Part shown: positions 48,814-57,490 of the stretch, piece after piece
Position numbering within the stretch: the stretch's first letter is position 1
Layout: every line of letters begins with the position of its first letter
Assembly: GCA_028702595.1 (NCBI GenBank)
Contig: JAQVON010000009.1
Coordinates: 19,878-83,877 of the forward strand
DNA from: Mariniphaga sp.
GTDB taxonomy: Bacteria; Bacteroidota; Bacteroidia; Bacteroidales; Prolixibacteraceae
Direction: 5' to 3'
DNA length: 64,000 bases
Translations under genes and position numbers: made by a program
The notes under the pieces: generated by a model
Told to the model about the DNA's origin: nothing
Databases searched by the model: none
The model's input: the letters and a program-made list of their open reading frames with translations, nothing else

Positions 48814-50319
48814 CTACTTTGTTTGTTTTTGGTACATATCAGAGGGAATAACGGCCTGGTTCTTTTCAAAGTCGTAAAGGCTTTGAATTTTCAGGTTTAA
48901 TAATTCAATCTTGTAATTAATAAGAGCCTGGGCATAAGCAATTTTTCTTTCTGAAAGCTGTGTTTGGTAGAGGTTCAGGTCCATCCCGGTAAGGTCACCA
49001 TTTTCGTAACGCTCAAGATTGATTTCGTAAGTTAGTTGAGCATTGTTTTGGCTTTGCTCTGCAATTCCTATCTGATTCAATTGGTTTAGCAGATTTCTGT
49101 ATGCCTGTCTGATTCCAATAATGATTTGGTTTTGCTCATCGGTATAATTTAGCTTTTGTGATTCAATGGCCGCTTCTTGTGCTGCTATTCTTGCTTTTTT
49201 CTCTCCCCAGTCGAAAAGCGGTATATTAAAGCTGACACCAACAGAAGGGCTGTTGGTAGGTGCATTAAAAATTTGTGGGAGTTCCGGGTTATCCCCTGAT
49301 ATTCCAAGTCGGAGATTCATATCTCCCCTGAATTCATTCATTGACCTGGTTCGGATGAGGTCAAACTGGCTGGACTCGATATCAATTTCGCGCTGGCGCA
49401 GTTCCATTCTTGATGACAGTCCTGTACTAATTGCTTTTTCCAGATCAACCGGAACAGGATTAATGGCAACATCTGCCAGAATTGAAAAGTCGGTGTAGAG
49501 ATCCATTCCGAGGTAGAGCTTCAGCTGGTCTTTCGCATTTTCAAAAGCCACCTCCCGGTCCTGAAGGCCCGATTTAGATGTTGCCAGGTTAAGTTCAGCC
49601 TGGTATAGCTCCTCCATTGCAGCTAATCCGGCATCTACTTTATTTTTAATAATCTCATAGCTCTTCTGTGTATTTCCTAATTCCTCTACGGCAATATTCA
49701 GGTTCATCTGAGCCATGTAAACACTATAAAAAAACTGGGTGACATTCCTTTCCATGTTGAGGCGTTGCATCACATAACCAAGGTTTGCATTTTCAAAATT
49801 CAATTCCAGTTCTTTAAGTTCCAGTTTTAATCTGTTGTATGTAAACAAAGGCTGATTAAAATTCAGGTACAGGTTATTATAGAACACTTTACTCTCACTA
49901 TCCTGGTCATTTGCACTGGAGAAACTTCGTTGCCAGCCGAACTCATTGGTCAGTGATAAGGTACCGTCGGTGACGAGAATAGGTTGTTGTACACTGAAGA
50001 GGGCATTCGTTTCAAAGCTTTCATTGGTGTACCATTCTGAAAACCTGTTATCGAATCTTCGGTTGCGACTGAATCCCACAGGAGATACATCGAGTGAGAA
50101 ACGCGATTTGAGAGCTGCTCTCTGGGCTTCCAGATTTTTCTGATACCTTTCAAGGTTCAGCATGGATTGTTTCAGATCGGGGCTGTTTATTTCAGCAATT
50201 TCAAAAGCCCGGTTAAGCGTCAGGATCTCTTGTGCTGTTATTTGGGAAACACACAAAAATGCCAGAAAAAGTGAAATAACTGTAAATCGCATGGGATAAG
50301 ATTTTATTGGAGACTTCAT
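48814..50319 (-). CDS. TolC-family outer-membrane efflux protein
   Basis: Signal peptide ITAQEILTLNRAFEIAEINSPDLKQ; repeated helical halves; GVSFNIPLFDWGEKKARIAAQEAAIESQKL. Confidence 0.92.
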   Translation of the reverse strand: MKSPIKSYPMRFTVISLFLAFLCVSQITAQEILTLNRAFEIAEINSPDLKQSMLNLERYQKNLEAQRAALKSRFSLDVSPVGFSRNRRFDNRFSEWYTNESFETNALFSVQQPILVTDGTLSLTNEFGWQRSFSSANDQDSESKVFYNNLYLNFNQPLFTYNRLKLELKELELNFENANLGYVMQRLNMERNVTQFFYSVYMAQMNLNIAVEELGNTQKSYEIIKNKVDAGLAAMEELYQAELNLATSKSGLQDREVAFENAKDQLKLYLGMDLYTDFSILADVAINPVPVDLEKAISTGLSSRMELRQREIDIESSQFDLIRTRSMNEFRGDMNLRLGISGDNPELPQIFNAPTNSPSVGVSFNIPLFDWGEKKARIAAQEAAIESQKLNYTDEQNQIIIGIRQAYRNLLNQLNQIGIAEQSQNNAQLTYEINLERYENGDLTGMDLNLYQTQLSERKIAYAQALINYKIELLNLKIQSLYDFEKNQAVIPSDMYQKQTK

Positions 50320-50329
50320 TTAAACAATT

Positions 50330-53300
50330 TTACAATTTAACAAGACGCACGGCATCGGCAAAAACAACACGTGATTGTGATTTATTCGTCAACTCGATCA
50401 GTGCTGTATCGGGAGAGAAATAGTATGATCCGAGATGGTTCCACCCTGGTTCGGCACTTTGCATGTTAATCATCTGTTCTTCAGCACCATCATCCCCATA
50501 AATAATATAATTATACTCCCCCTCTTCCTCTCTTCCTCCCCGTCCGGGTCCACCACCACGTCCTATTCTTCTTGATTTATAAATATAACAATAGACATCA
50601 TAATATCCGGCTTCTTCAATAGGTGCATGCCACCTGGCCTTCATAGAACCGTCGCCCGATTTAATATAATAACCTGAACGAATGTATTCACCGTAAAAAT
50701 CAGAGTTGGTAATAGCAGTCCAGTTAACCGGTGGACGCCACAGATTAAGTCCGGCATATTTTTGCACATTTTCTTCATCCCGGGAAAGCCATTTCTCCAG
50801 CAGGCTGGCATTATCAGTAAGGGTGATTTCGAACTCCGGGTCTTCATTATCGACGATAATTTCGCCGGCCAACTCTTTAACAACGGGAAGTTCAGATATA
50901 ACTTCACCTTCAAAAGGAATGGCTTTAGTATCTTCTTCAATTTCACGGAATCCTTCCGTAATTACCTGAGGTATATTCTGGGAGGTCAGGGTATTAATCA
51001 TCATCATCCGGGGATCAGCATCAAGCATAAAAGCTACATCTTTTGTTTGGTTTGCTCCGAGGTAAACTAGTTTATGGATCATATCGTCAGAGCCCATTCC
51101 TCTGCCAAATCCGCCTCCGGGTCTTCCACCGGGTCCTCCTCCGCCTAATCGAAATGAAAATTTCACGATACCCTCGGTAGAAGTAAAATTGGTTATCTTC
51201 AAAGAAACTTTTGTACGCATCCTTTCTCCCATTTTTACCCGCACAGCGGTAATGGGGGAGAAAAGATAGCCAGGCAATGTTTTTGCAGAGAACCATTCGT
51301 CCATTACCGGAGAAAGTTCAACACCGAATTGCTCCTTGATCCGGGCATCAAACTGCTCAAATGAAATGCTTTTAAACTGGCATTCGAGGAGTATATTGCG
51401 CAAGAAATCTTCAAATTCTTTCTGACCGGCGCTCCATTGAATCATGGAAAATAAAACTTCACCTTTCAGTTTAATCACATTGTCGATGATTGATTTTTGA
51501 TCTGGATCAGACAAGATATCCAGAAAAGAACTATCCTGCAGAGCGATATTTGCCATTTCATCCTTACTCATCCCTTGCATATCTCTCATAAACATACCTC
51601 TCATATTTGTTGCCTGTCCTCTCAGGTAGGCTTCAAATATCCGGTTGATGATGGGCCATTTTGCCGAATAAATATTATTTTGAAAGTTGTACAGCATGGG
51701 AAAGATGAAATAAGGGTTTGGAACTTCCACCATAGAAAAGCTCCCTCTTCCCCGGTTAAAATCGGTCGATTGCTCGCGTGTAAAGACTCCGATGAGCTCA
51801 TAAAAAATTCTGATTTCGATATCTTTTTCCGTCATGTTTCCCTGGCCACCTCTACTTCCCCATCGTTGCATTCGTTTTTTAGCCCCTTCGATATCGGCTT
51901 CCCGCAGCAGATATCCTTTTTCGGGGACAAGAACCATTTCCGGTTGCACAAATTCCTGCCGGCCCGACCAGCTGCGAGGGTAGGTTTTAAAATGAGCAGG
52001 AACTTCAACCACCGAAAAACGGTTAAAGGCATACTCAAGATTGTATATTCTTTCAAAATCACCCATCCTTTCACTGATCAGGCTTCCAAGGGTATCGCTG
52101 ATTTCCGCAAAAACCCCGGAAAAGTAATCATGGCCTTGAAAATGCCAGATGCTGTATTCAATACTATCCGCTACAATATTTTTCTTTTCGTAATTTCCAA
52201 TAGCCAGGGAGATTTGAGTAAGGGGTATATTATGCTGAAAAGTAAAATGACCCGGAGCATTTTCCTGTAACTCGCCCTGGGAAACTGCCTGCAAGCCGGG
52301 CAGGGTTTTTACTTCAAGCTTAAAATTAATAAACTCGGGATGGTTCCAGCTCACATTGTTCGGGCTATAAGTGGTGCCGATAACCGGATACCAGTTTACC
52401 TCCGGAGTAAGTAAAACATATTGCGGTGTTAAGTAGGCATATTTTTTATCCACATTTAATACAAATTTCCCATGTTTTTCCTGCCGTTCTTCCTCAGGAA
52501 TATCCAGATAACAAAAGTCTTCATTGATCTTACCAGAATAAATCATTTCAACCTCTGCTTTTAATCCGGGTTCCAGTTCAATCCCCTGTTCTGCTACAAC
52601 AAGGTGATATTCACGGGTAAAAGCTATTTCCTTCCCATCCAGTTGGATACTTTTTACTTCCAGGCCTTCATTCAGACTAAAAATCAGTTTCCGGATAACT
52701 GTATCCTTATCGTTCTTCAATACAAGCTTTGAGATTCCTGTAAATGTATTACCCTGGTGTTCCAGGGAGATAGAATGAGCCAGGGTGGCAGGCAACAATT
52801 CCTGCACCCGGGAATTGTTCACCTCAATAGCCTCACTGCGCAGGGCTTCACTTTCCTTAAACCGGGAAATATGAGTATACCCCAAAAAGACTCCTGCTCC
52901 TGAAAAAAGAAGAGCAAAAAGTAGAGAAAAGATCGTCATTGATTCTGACTGCGGCAACCTTTTCAAGAGGTAAATGGTAAAAAATATAAAACTAATCCCT
53001 AAGGAGAAATAGATCCCCCGATGGATCAGTACCTTTTCCAGGTTACCCATGCCGGTAATATCCGAAATGAGCATGGGAATATTAAATGCCATGTAATCAA
53101 ACAAATAATAATATTTGGCTTCCAGTACGAAGAGAGTTACACCAATGTATCCAAGAATGATAACAAAAGTGATGGCCTGGTTTCGGATCACACTCATCAG
53201 CAGAAAAGAGAGCCCCATAATAAAAATCAGAGTAGGAACGCTTATCAGTGCGAGATAGACACCATAAGACGCCCAGTTAACAGGTGTACCGGGTGAGAGC

Positions 53301-53704
53301 ATATTAAAAATAAGGGCCATAATAATCACTGCGATATTGAGTACCAGAAAAACCTGAAGGTTTCCCCATGTTTTGCCGATTACATATTCACCGTTCGTCA
53401 TGGATCTCATATAGATGACCTCGGTTGTATCGAGCTTTTTATCCCGTTTTAAAAAATCGGAAGCCAGAAATACTGCGATAATGGCCTGAACCACATTCAA
53501 AATGAGTAGGTTGAAATAAGGGATTGCAGCAGGAACACTTCTGATTGCCCATCCGGCATCTCCACCACCCTGGAAGATCATTCCAAAATTCAGTAAGAAG
53601 AGTACCAGCAGTGAAAGCACGCTAAAAATCCTGAAAAACCAGCTTCTCAGGAGGGTGATCCTCTCATACCTGGCTATGGAAAATATATTATGCAAAGAAA
53701 TCAT
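50330..53704 (-). CDS. ABC-2 permease fused to degenerate M1-peptidase-like region and C-terminal golvesin/Xly-like domain
   Basis: N-terminal polytopic ABC-2 permease; central M1-like beta domain without HExxH; C-terminal SGYYIKSGDGSMKARWHAPIEEAGYYDVYCYIY...GWNHLGSYYFSPDTALIELTNKSQSRVVFADAVRLVKL. Confidence 0.82.
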   Translation of the reverse strand: MISLHNIFSIARYERITLLRSWFFRIFSVLSLLVLFLLNFGMIFQGGGDAGWAIRSVPAAIPYFNLLILNVVQAIIAVFLASDFLKRDKKLDTTEVIYMRSMTNGEYVIGKTWGNLQVFLVLNIAVIIMALIFNMLSPGTPVNWASYGVYLALISVPTLIFIMGLSFLLMSVIRNQAITFVIILGYIGVTLFVLEAKYYYLFDYMAFNIPMLISDITGMGNLEKVLIHRGIYFSLGISFIFFTIYLLKRLPQSESMTIFSLLFALLFSGAGVFLGYTHISRFKESEALRSEAIEVNNSRVQELLPATLAHSISLEHQGNTFTGISKLVLKNDKDTVIRKLIFSLNEGLEVKSIQLDGKEIAFTREYHLVVAEQGIELEPGLKAEVEMIYSGKINEDFCYLDIPEEERQEKHGKFVLNVDKKYAYLTPQYVLLTPEVNWYPVIGTTYSPNNVSWNHPEFINFKLEVKTLPGLQAVSQGELQENAPGHFTFQHNIPLTQISLAIGNYEKKNIVADSIEYSIWHFQGHDYFSGVFAEISDTLGSLISERMGDFERIYNLEYAFNRFSVVEVPAHFKTYPRSWSGRQEFVQPEMVLVPEKGYLLREADIEGAKKRMQRWGSRGGQGNMTEKDIEIRIFYELIGVFTREQSTDFNRGRGSFSMVEVPNPYFIFPMLYNFQNNIYSAKWPIINRIFEAYLRGQATNMRGMFMRDMQGMSKDEMANIALQDSSFLDILSDPDQKSIIDNVIKLKGEVLFSMIQWSAGQKEFEDFLRNILLECQFKSISFEQFDARIKEQFGVELSPVMDEWFSAKTLPGYLFSPITAVRVKMGERMRTKVSLKITNFTSTEGIVKFSFRLGGGGPGGRPGGGFGRGMGSDDMIHKLVYLGANQTKDVAFMLDADPRMMMINTLTSQNIPQVITEGFREIEEDTKAIPFEGEVISELPVVKELAGEIIVDNEDPEFEITLTDNASLLEKWLSRDEENVQKYAGLNLWRPPVNWTAITNSDFYGEYIRSGYYIKSGDGSMKARWHAPIEEAGYYDVYCYIYKSRRIGRGGGPGRGGREEEGEYNYIIYGDDGAEEQMINMQSAEPGWNHLGSYYFSPDTALIELTNKSQSRVVFADAVRLVKL

Positions 53705-53722
53705 GTTCAGTTCGCTTAATAA

Positions 53723-54616
53723 TTATTGATTTGACCACTGGTTAAGTTTGTTTTCCATAAAATGCACGTACGCATGTTCCAGGTTTGGCTCTATCTGCTT
53801 TCCAAAATACCCGTTTATTTCGGAAGCCACTACCTGTACTTCCCAGCCTCCTTCGGTAGGGATGGTTGAGATAACCGGATATTTTTCATTGATTTCCAGG
53901 TATTCGGTTTCGGTAGCCTGAATAAGCCACACATTGCCAATGGCTTCTTTAACTAAATCCTCCGGAGATCCGGCAAAAGCGAGTTCTCCCTTATTTAAAA
54001 GTGCCATATTGTGGCAGGTACTTGAGATATCACCAACGATATGAGTTGAAAGAATAATAATTACATCTCTTGTACTCAGGTTTGACAGGAGGTTTCGGAA
54101 CCGGATCCGTTCTTCCGGGTCGAGGCCGGTGGTGGGTTCGTCAACAATAATTATTTTAGGATCATTGATTAAAGCCTGTGCAATTCCAAGGCGTCTTTTC
54201 ATTCCACCAGAAAGTTTATTGGCATTCCGGTCGCGGGCTTCGTAAAGCCCCACTTCCTCCAGCATCTGATCGACAGCTGTTCTGCGGGCCGGGCTGCTTT
54301 TCATTCCTGCCAGCCGAGCCGTATAATCCAGGAATTCATAGGTTTTCAACTTGGAGAAAAAACTAAAATCCTGGGGCAGGTATCCCAGCATGGCACGGAT
54401 CTCACGTCGATTTTTTGCCAGGTCGTATTCATTTACCCAGACTTGTCCGCTGGTAGGCTTCATCAAGGTAACCAGAATACGCATCAAAGTAGATTTTCCT
54501 GCACCGTTGGGTCCCAACAATCCAAACATACCGTTGGGAATTTCCAGGGAAAGATTCTTCAATGCATAATTTCCACCCCGGTATAACTTATTCAGATGCT
54601 CAATTCGAATATGCAC
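53723..54616 (-). CDS. ABC transporter ATP-binding protein
   Basis: GLLGPNGAGKSTLMRILVTLMKPTSG; LSGGMKRRLGIAQALI; IIIVDEPTTGLDPEER; STHIVGDIS. Confidence 0.95.
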   Translation of the reverse strand: MHIRIEHLNKLYRGGNYALKNLSLEIPNGMFGLLGPNGAGKSTLMRILVTLMKPTSGQVWVNEYDLAKNRREIRAMLGYLPQDFSFFSKLKTYEFLDYTARLAGMKSSPARRTAVDQMLEEVGLYEARDRNANKLSGGMKRRLGIAQALINDPKIIIVDEPTTGLDPEERIRFRNLLSNLSTRDVIIILSTHIVGDISSTCHNMALLNKGELAFAGSPEDLVKEAIGNVWLIQATETEYLEINEKYPVISTIPTEGGWEVQVVASEINGYFGKQIEPNLEHAYVHFMENKLNQWSNQ

Positions 54617-54810
54617 AGTATATTATTATGTGATTAAACAATGAATTGGACTTCTACCCGCTAAAATAGTTTAAACGATTCCGAATATATTTTATTGAAC
54701 ATGTCCTCTCCAATTAAGAGTACTAGATTTTCAAAAAATGTTACATCCAATTGGCCGGGTGTTTCGGAAGTACTTGGAGTGATACTTCCCGGTTTTGTAC
54801 ATTTTTATGG

Positions 54811-55473
54811 TTATTTATTCCAGCTATACCCAATTCCCAGTCCGAACCACACTGGCCACACCTCAATCGTATTTATCATGGGAGTATAATTGAGACTTAA
54901 AGTGAGTCCTTTCTTCTTTGGAAGGTATCTGATACCAGCTTTTGCATAACCTATAAAACCCAGACCGTTTATCCCGGAAGAGAAAGTTTGGTCACCGGGT
55001 TTTTCCTGAAGGAATATTCCGGCACTGGTACCCAGTCCATACTCAAATTTCAAACGGTTTTTTCCGGCCAGCCCATTCAGTTCTATGGGAATAATCAACA
55101 CATCAGGTATCATTCCAATTCCGGTTCGCATGCCCAATCCTTTGCACCCATCAAGAAAACGGAAGTCGTAATTGACTGTACCCAAAACCCCTGCTCCCAG
55201 GACTTCAGCGTACACTGTGCGCATTTTGCCGTCAGATTGCGCTTCCGCGCAAAATGAAATGAACATCATAGAGATAAGCAACCCGATGACAATAAATTTC
55301 AGTGGCTGTATTTCCTTTAGTTCTGATGTAAGCTTCCAGGGGCAAAGTCCGGAACCACAGTTCCATTGGTGACCCATTTTTGATCGGATCACTACTGGTT
55401 TTGCACTATTTCCCATGTCCATCCTGTTTGTTATAACCATTGACGTTTCACAGAAACAAAGGAACCTGTCCAA
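54811..55473 (-). CDS. Secreted/outer-membrane beta-barrel-like protein, uncertain start
   Basis: Signal-like LKFIVIGLLISMMFISFCAEAQS; beta-strand-rich remainder; possible CTG start at 55302. Confidence 0.5.
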   Translation of the reverse strand: MDRFLCFCETSMVITNRMDMGNSAKPVVIRSKMGHQWNCGSGLCPWKLTSELKEIQPLKFIVIGLLISMMFISFCAEAQSDGKMRTVYAEVLGAGVLGTVNYDFRFLDGCKGLGMRTGIGMIPDVLIIPIELNGLAGKNRLKFEYGLGTSAGIFLQEKPGDQTFSSGINGLGFIGYAKAGIRYLPKKKGLTLSLNYTPMINTIEVWPVWFGLGIGYSWNK

Positions 55474-55477
55474 GACA

Positions 55478-56497
55478 TCAGATAGCAGATTCGAATTGCT
55501 TCAGGAAACGGATATCGTTTTCGAAAAAGTACCGAATGTCTTTGATTCCATACAGCAGCAGAGCAATACGCTCAATACCCATACCAAAGGCAAAGCCGGT
55601 ATATTTTTGGTTATCGATATTGCAGGCATCCAGTACATTTGGATCGACCATGCCACATCCCAGGATTTCTAGCCAGCCGGTGTACTTGCATAAGTTACAT
55701 CCTTTCCCTCCACATATGGAGCAACTCACATCCATTTCGGCGCTGGGTTCAGTAAAAGGGAAATAACTGGGACGCAGTCTGATTTGAGTATCCTCACCAA
55801 AAAGTTCCTTGGCAAAATAAAGAAGGGTTTGTTTCAAGTCGGCAAAGGATACATTTTCATCAACATACAACCCTTCCACCTGATGAAAAATACAGTGAGA
55901 ACGGGCTGAGATGGCCTCATTCCGAAATACCCTTCCCGGGAAAATAGCACGGATTGGAGGTTTTGTCTGTTCCATGACACGTATTTGAACACTGGATGTA
56001 TGGGTACGCAACACAATATCGGGATCCTGTTCTATAAAAAAAGTATCCTGCATATCACGGGCAGGATGTTCAGGAGGAAAATTCAGGGCAGAAAAAACAT
56101 GCCAGTCGTCTTCAATTTCAGGGCCTTCAGCAACGGTAAAACCAAGTCTTCCAAAAATTTCAATTATCTTGTTCTTAACCAATGATAGTGGATGACGGGT
56201 TCCGAGTTTTATCGGTTCACCTGGCATAGTCAAATCAGTACCATCACTTTCCGAATCATCTGACTCAAAAGATTCACGCAGGGCATTGATTTTTTCCAGA
56301 ACAGAATTTTTCAGATCATTCAATGCCTTACCAACCGCCTTTTTTTGATCATTCGGAACATTTTTAAATTCAGCAAAAAGCTGATTGACACTTCCCTTTT
56401 TACTGATATATTTAATTCGCAGCGCTTCAACCTCTTCTGTTGTTGAAGCAACAGCTTTTTCAATCTCTTCGTGCAATACCCTGATCTTGTCTAACAT
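55478..56497 (-). CDS. pheS: Phenylalanine--tRNA ligase alpha subunit
   Basis: GTRHPLSLVKNKIIEIFGRLGFTVAEGPEIEDDWHVFSALNFPPEHPARDMQDTFFI; FGMGIERIALLLYGIKDIRYFFENDIRFLKQF. Confidence 0.97.
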   Translation of the reverse strand: MLDKIRVLHEEIEKAVASTTEEVEALRIKYISKKGSVNQLFAEFKNVPNDQKKAVGKALNDLKNSVLEKINALRESFESDDSESDGTDLTMPGEPIKLGTRHPLSLVKNKIIEIFGRLGFTVAEGPEIEDDWHVFSALNFPPEHPARDMQDTFFIEQDPDIVLRTHTSSVQIRVMEQTKPPIRAIFPGRVFRNEAISARSHCIFHQVEGLYVDENVSFADLKQTLLYFAKELFGEDTQIRLRPSYFPFTEPSAEMDVSCSICGGKGCNLCKYTGWLEILGCGMVDPNVLDACNIDNQKYTGFAFGMGIERIALLLYGIKDIRYFFENDIRFLKQFESAI

Positions 56498-56522
56498 AGC
56501 CTCTAATCATTAAATTGAGATG

Positions 56523-56530
56523 CAAAGATA
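56523..56530 (-). promoter_or_regulatory. -7 element TATCTTTG upstream of pheS
   Basis: TAnnTTTG on minus strand, about 26 bp from the pheS ATG. Confidence 0.55.
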
Positions 56531-56541
56531 ATGATTCCCAC

Positions 56542-56572
56542 AAAAAAAGCGGCACCTCTGAAAAGATGCCGC
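56542..56572 (-). terminator. Intrinsic-terminator-like hairpin on minus strand upstream of pheS
   Basis: Minus strand GCGGCA...TGCCGC stem followed by TTTTTTT. Confidence 0.65.
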
Positions 56573-56804
56573 CGGGAATTAAAAAGCCAACGAAGCTTGA
56601 TGGCTGAAAATATATAGTACTAACTGAACGGTCATTTCATCATTTTGATGAGTTGATCATGCTTTAATAGCTACAAATAATATTCCAAAATTTCAAAGCA
56701 AAACTGTGTTCTACAACATGTTTGAAGCATTCAACCGGCAATTGTCTGTTTCAGTAAAAGGAAGACATGGAAGTTCATGTGAATAAAATTTATTTAATAT
56801 ATTC

Positions 56805-57458
56805 GTGGCAGAAATGTATAAAATGGAGCGAAGCCTGCCAACAATAAAAAATATCGTTTTTGATTTGGGGAAAGTACTTTTAAACCTTAATTTCGATGCA
56901 ACAATTGATGCATTTAGAAATTTAGGGTTGGGTACAGAAGTGGTCACTCCGCTGCAAACATACATTGATCCTGTTTTTTATGAATTTGAAGTAGGGATTA
57001 TTTCCCCTGAAAATTTCAGAAACAGGGTACGGCAGATATTGAATAATCCAGATGCCACTGATCAACAGATTGACGATGCATGGTGTGCCATGTTACTTGA
57101 CGTGCCTGGGTATCGTGTAGATCTTTTAAAAGCATTGAAAAATAAATATGACCTGTATCTTTTCAGCAATACGAATATACTACACATCAGGCAGTTTCAT
57201 CAGAAATTTTTGAAAACATACAGGATTGAATTTCCTTCTCTTTTTCGTAAGGTTTTTTACTCTCATGAGTTAAAGAAACGTAAACCTGATTTAGAAGCAT
57301 TTCACCAGGTTTTGGAACTTTCGGGAATCCACTCTGAAGAGACACTATTTATTGATGATCTTGAGAAGAACATCGAGGGAGCCTCATTAGCCGGGATGCA
57401 AACCGTCTGGTTACGGAACGGTATGGATATTACAGAAATCTTTACAAATAATTTCTAA
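56805..57458 (+). CDS. HAD-superfamily hydrolase (YihX-like)
   Basis: NIVFDLGKVLLNLNFDATIDAFRNLG; LYLFSNTNILHIRQFHQKF; ETLFIDDLEKNIEGASLAGMQTVW; alternative ATG at 56823. Confidence 0.88.
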   Translation: MAEMYKMERSLPTIKNIVFDLGKVLLNLNFDATIDAFRNLGLGTEVVTPLQTYIDPVFYEFEVGIISPENFRNRVRQILNNPDATDQQIDDAWCAMLLDVPGYRVDLLKALKNKYDLYLFSNTNILHIRQFHQKFLKTYRIEFPSLFRKVFYSHELKKRKPDLEAFHQVLELSGIHSEETLFIDDLEKNIEGASLAGMQTVWLRNGMDITEIFTNNF

Positions 57459-57490
57459 AGCCTGTCCATTTCATTGCTGGTATTTCCTGG

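Noticed and set aside
55415-55766. Plus-strand ORFs overlapping the 3' end of pheS
   Set aside because: Antisense to the highly conserved pheS C-terminus; not credible genes.
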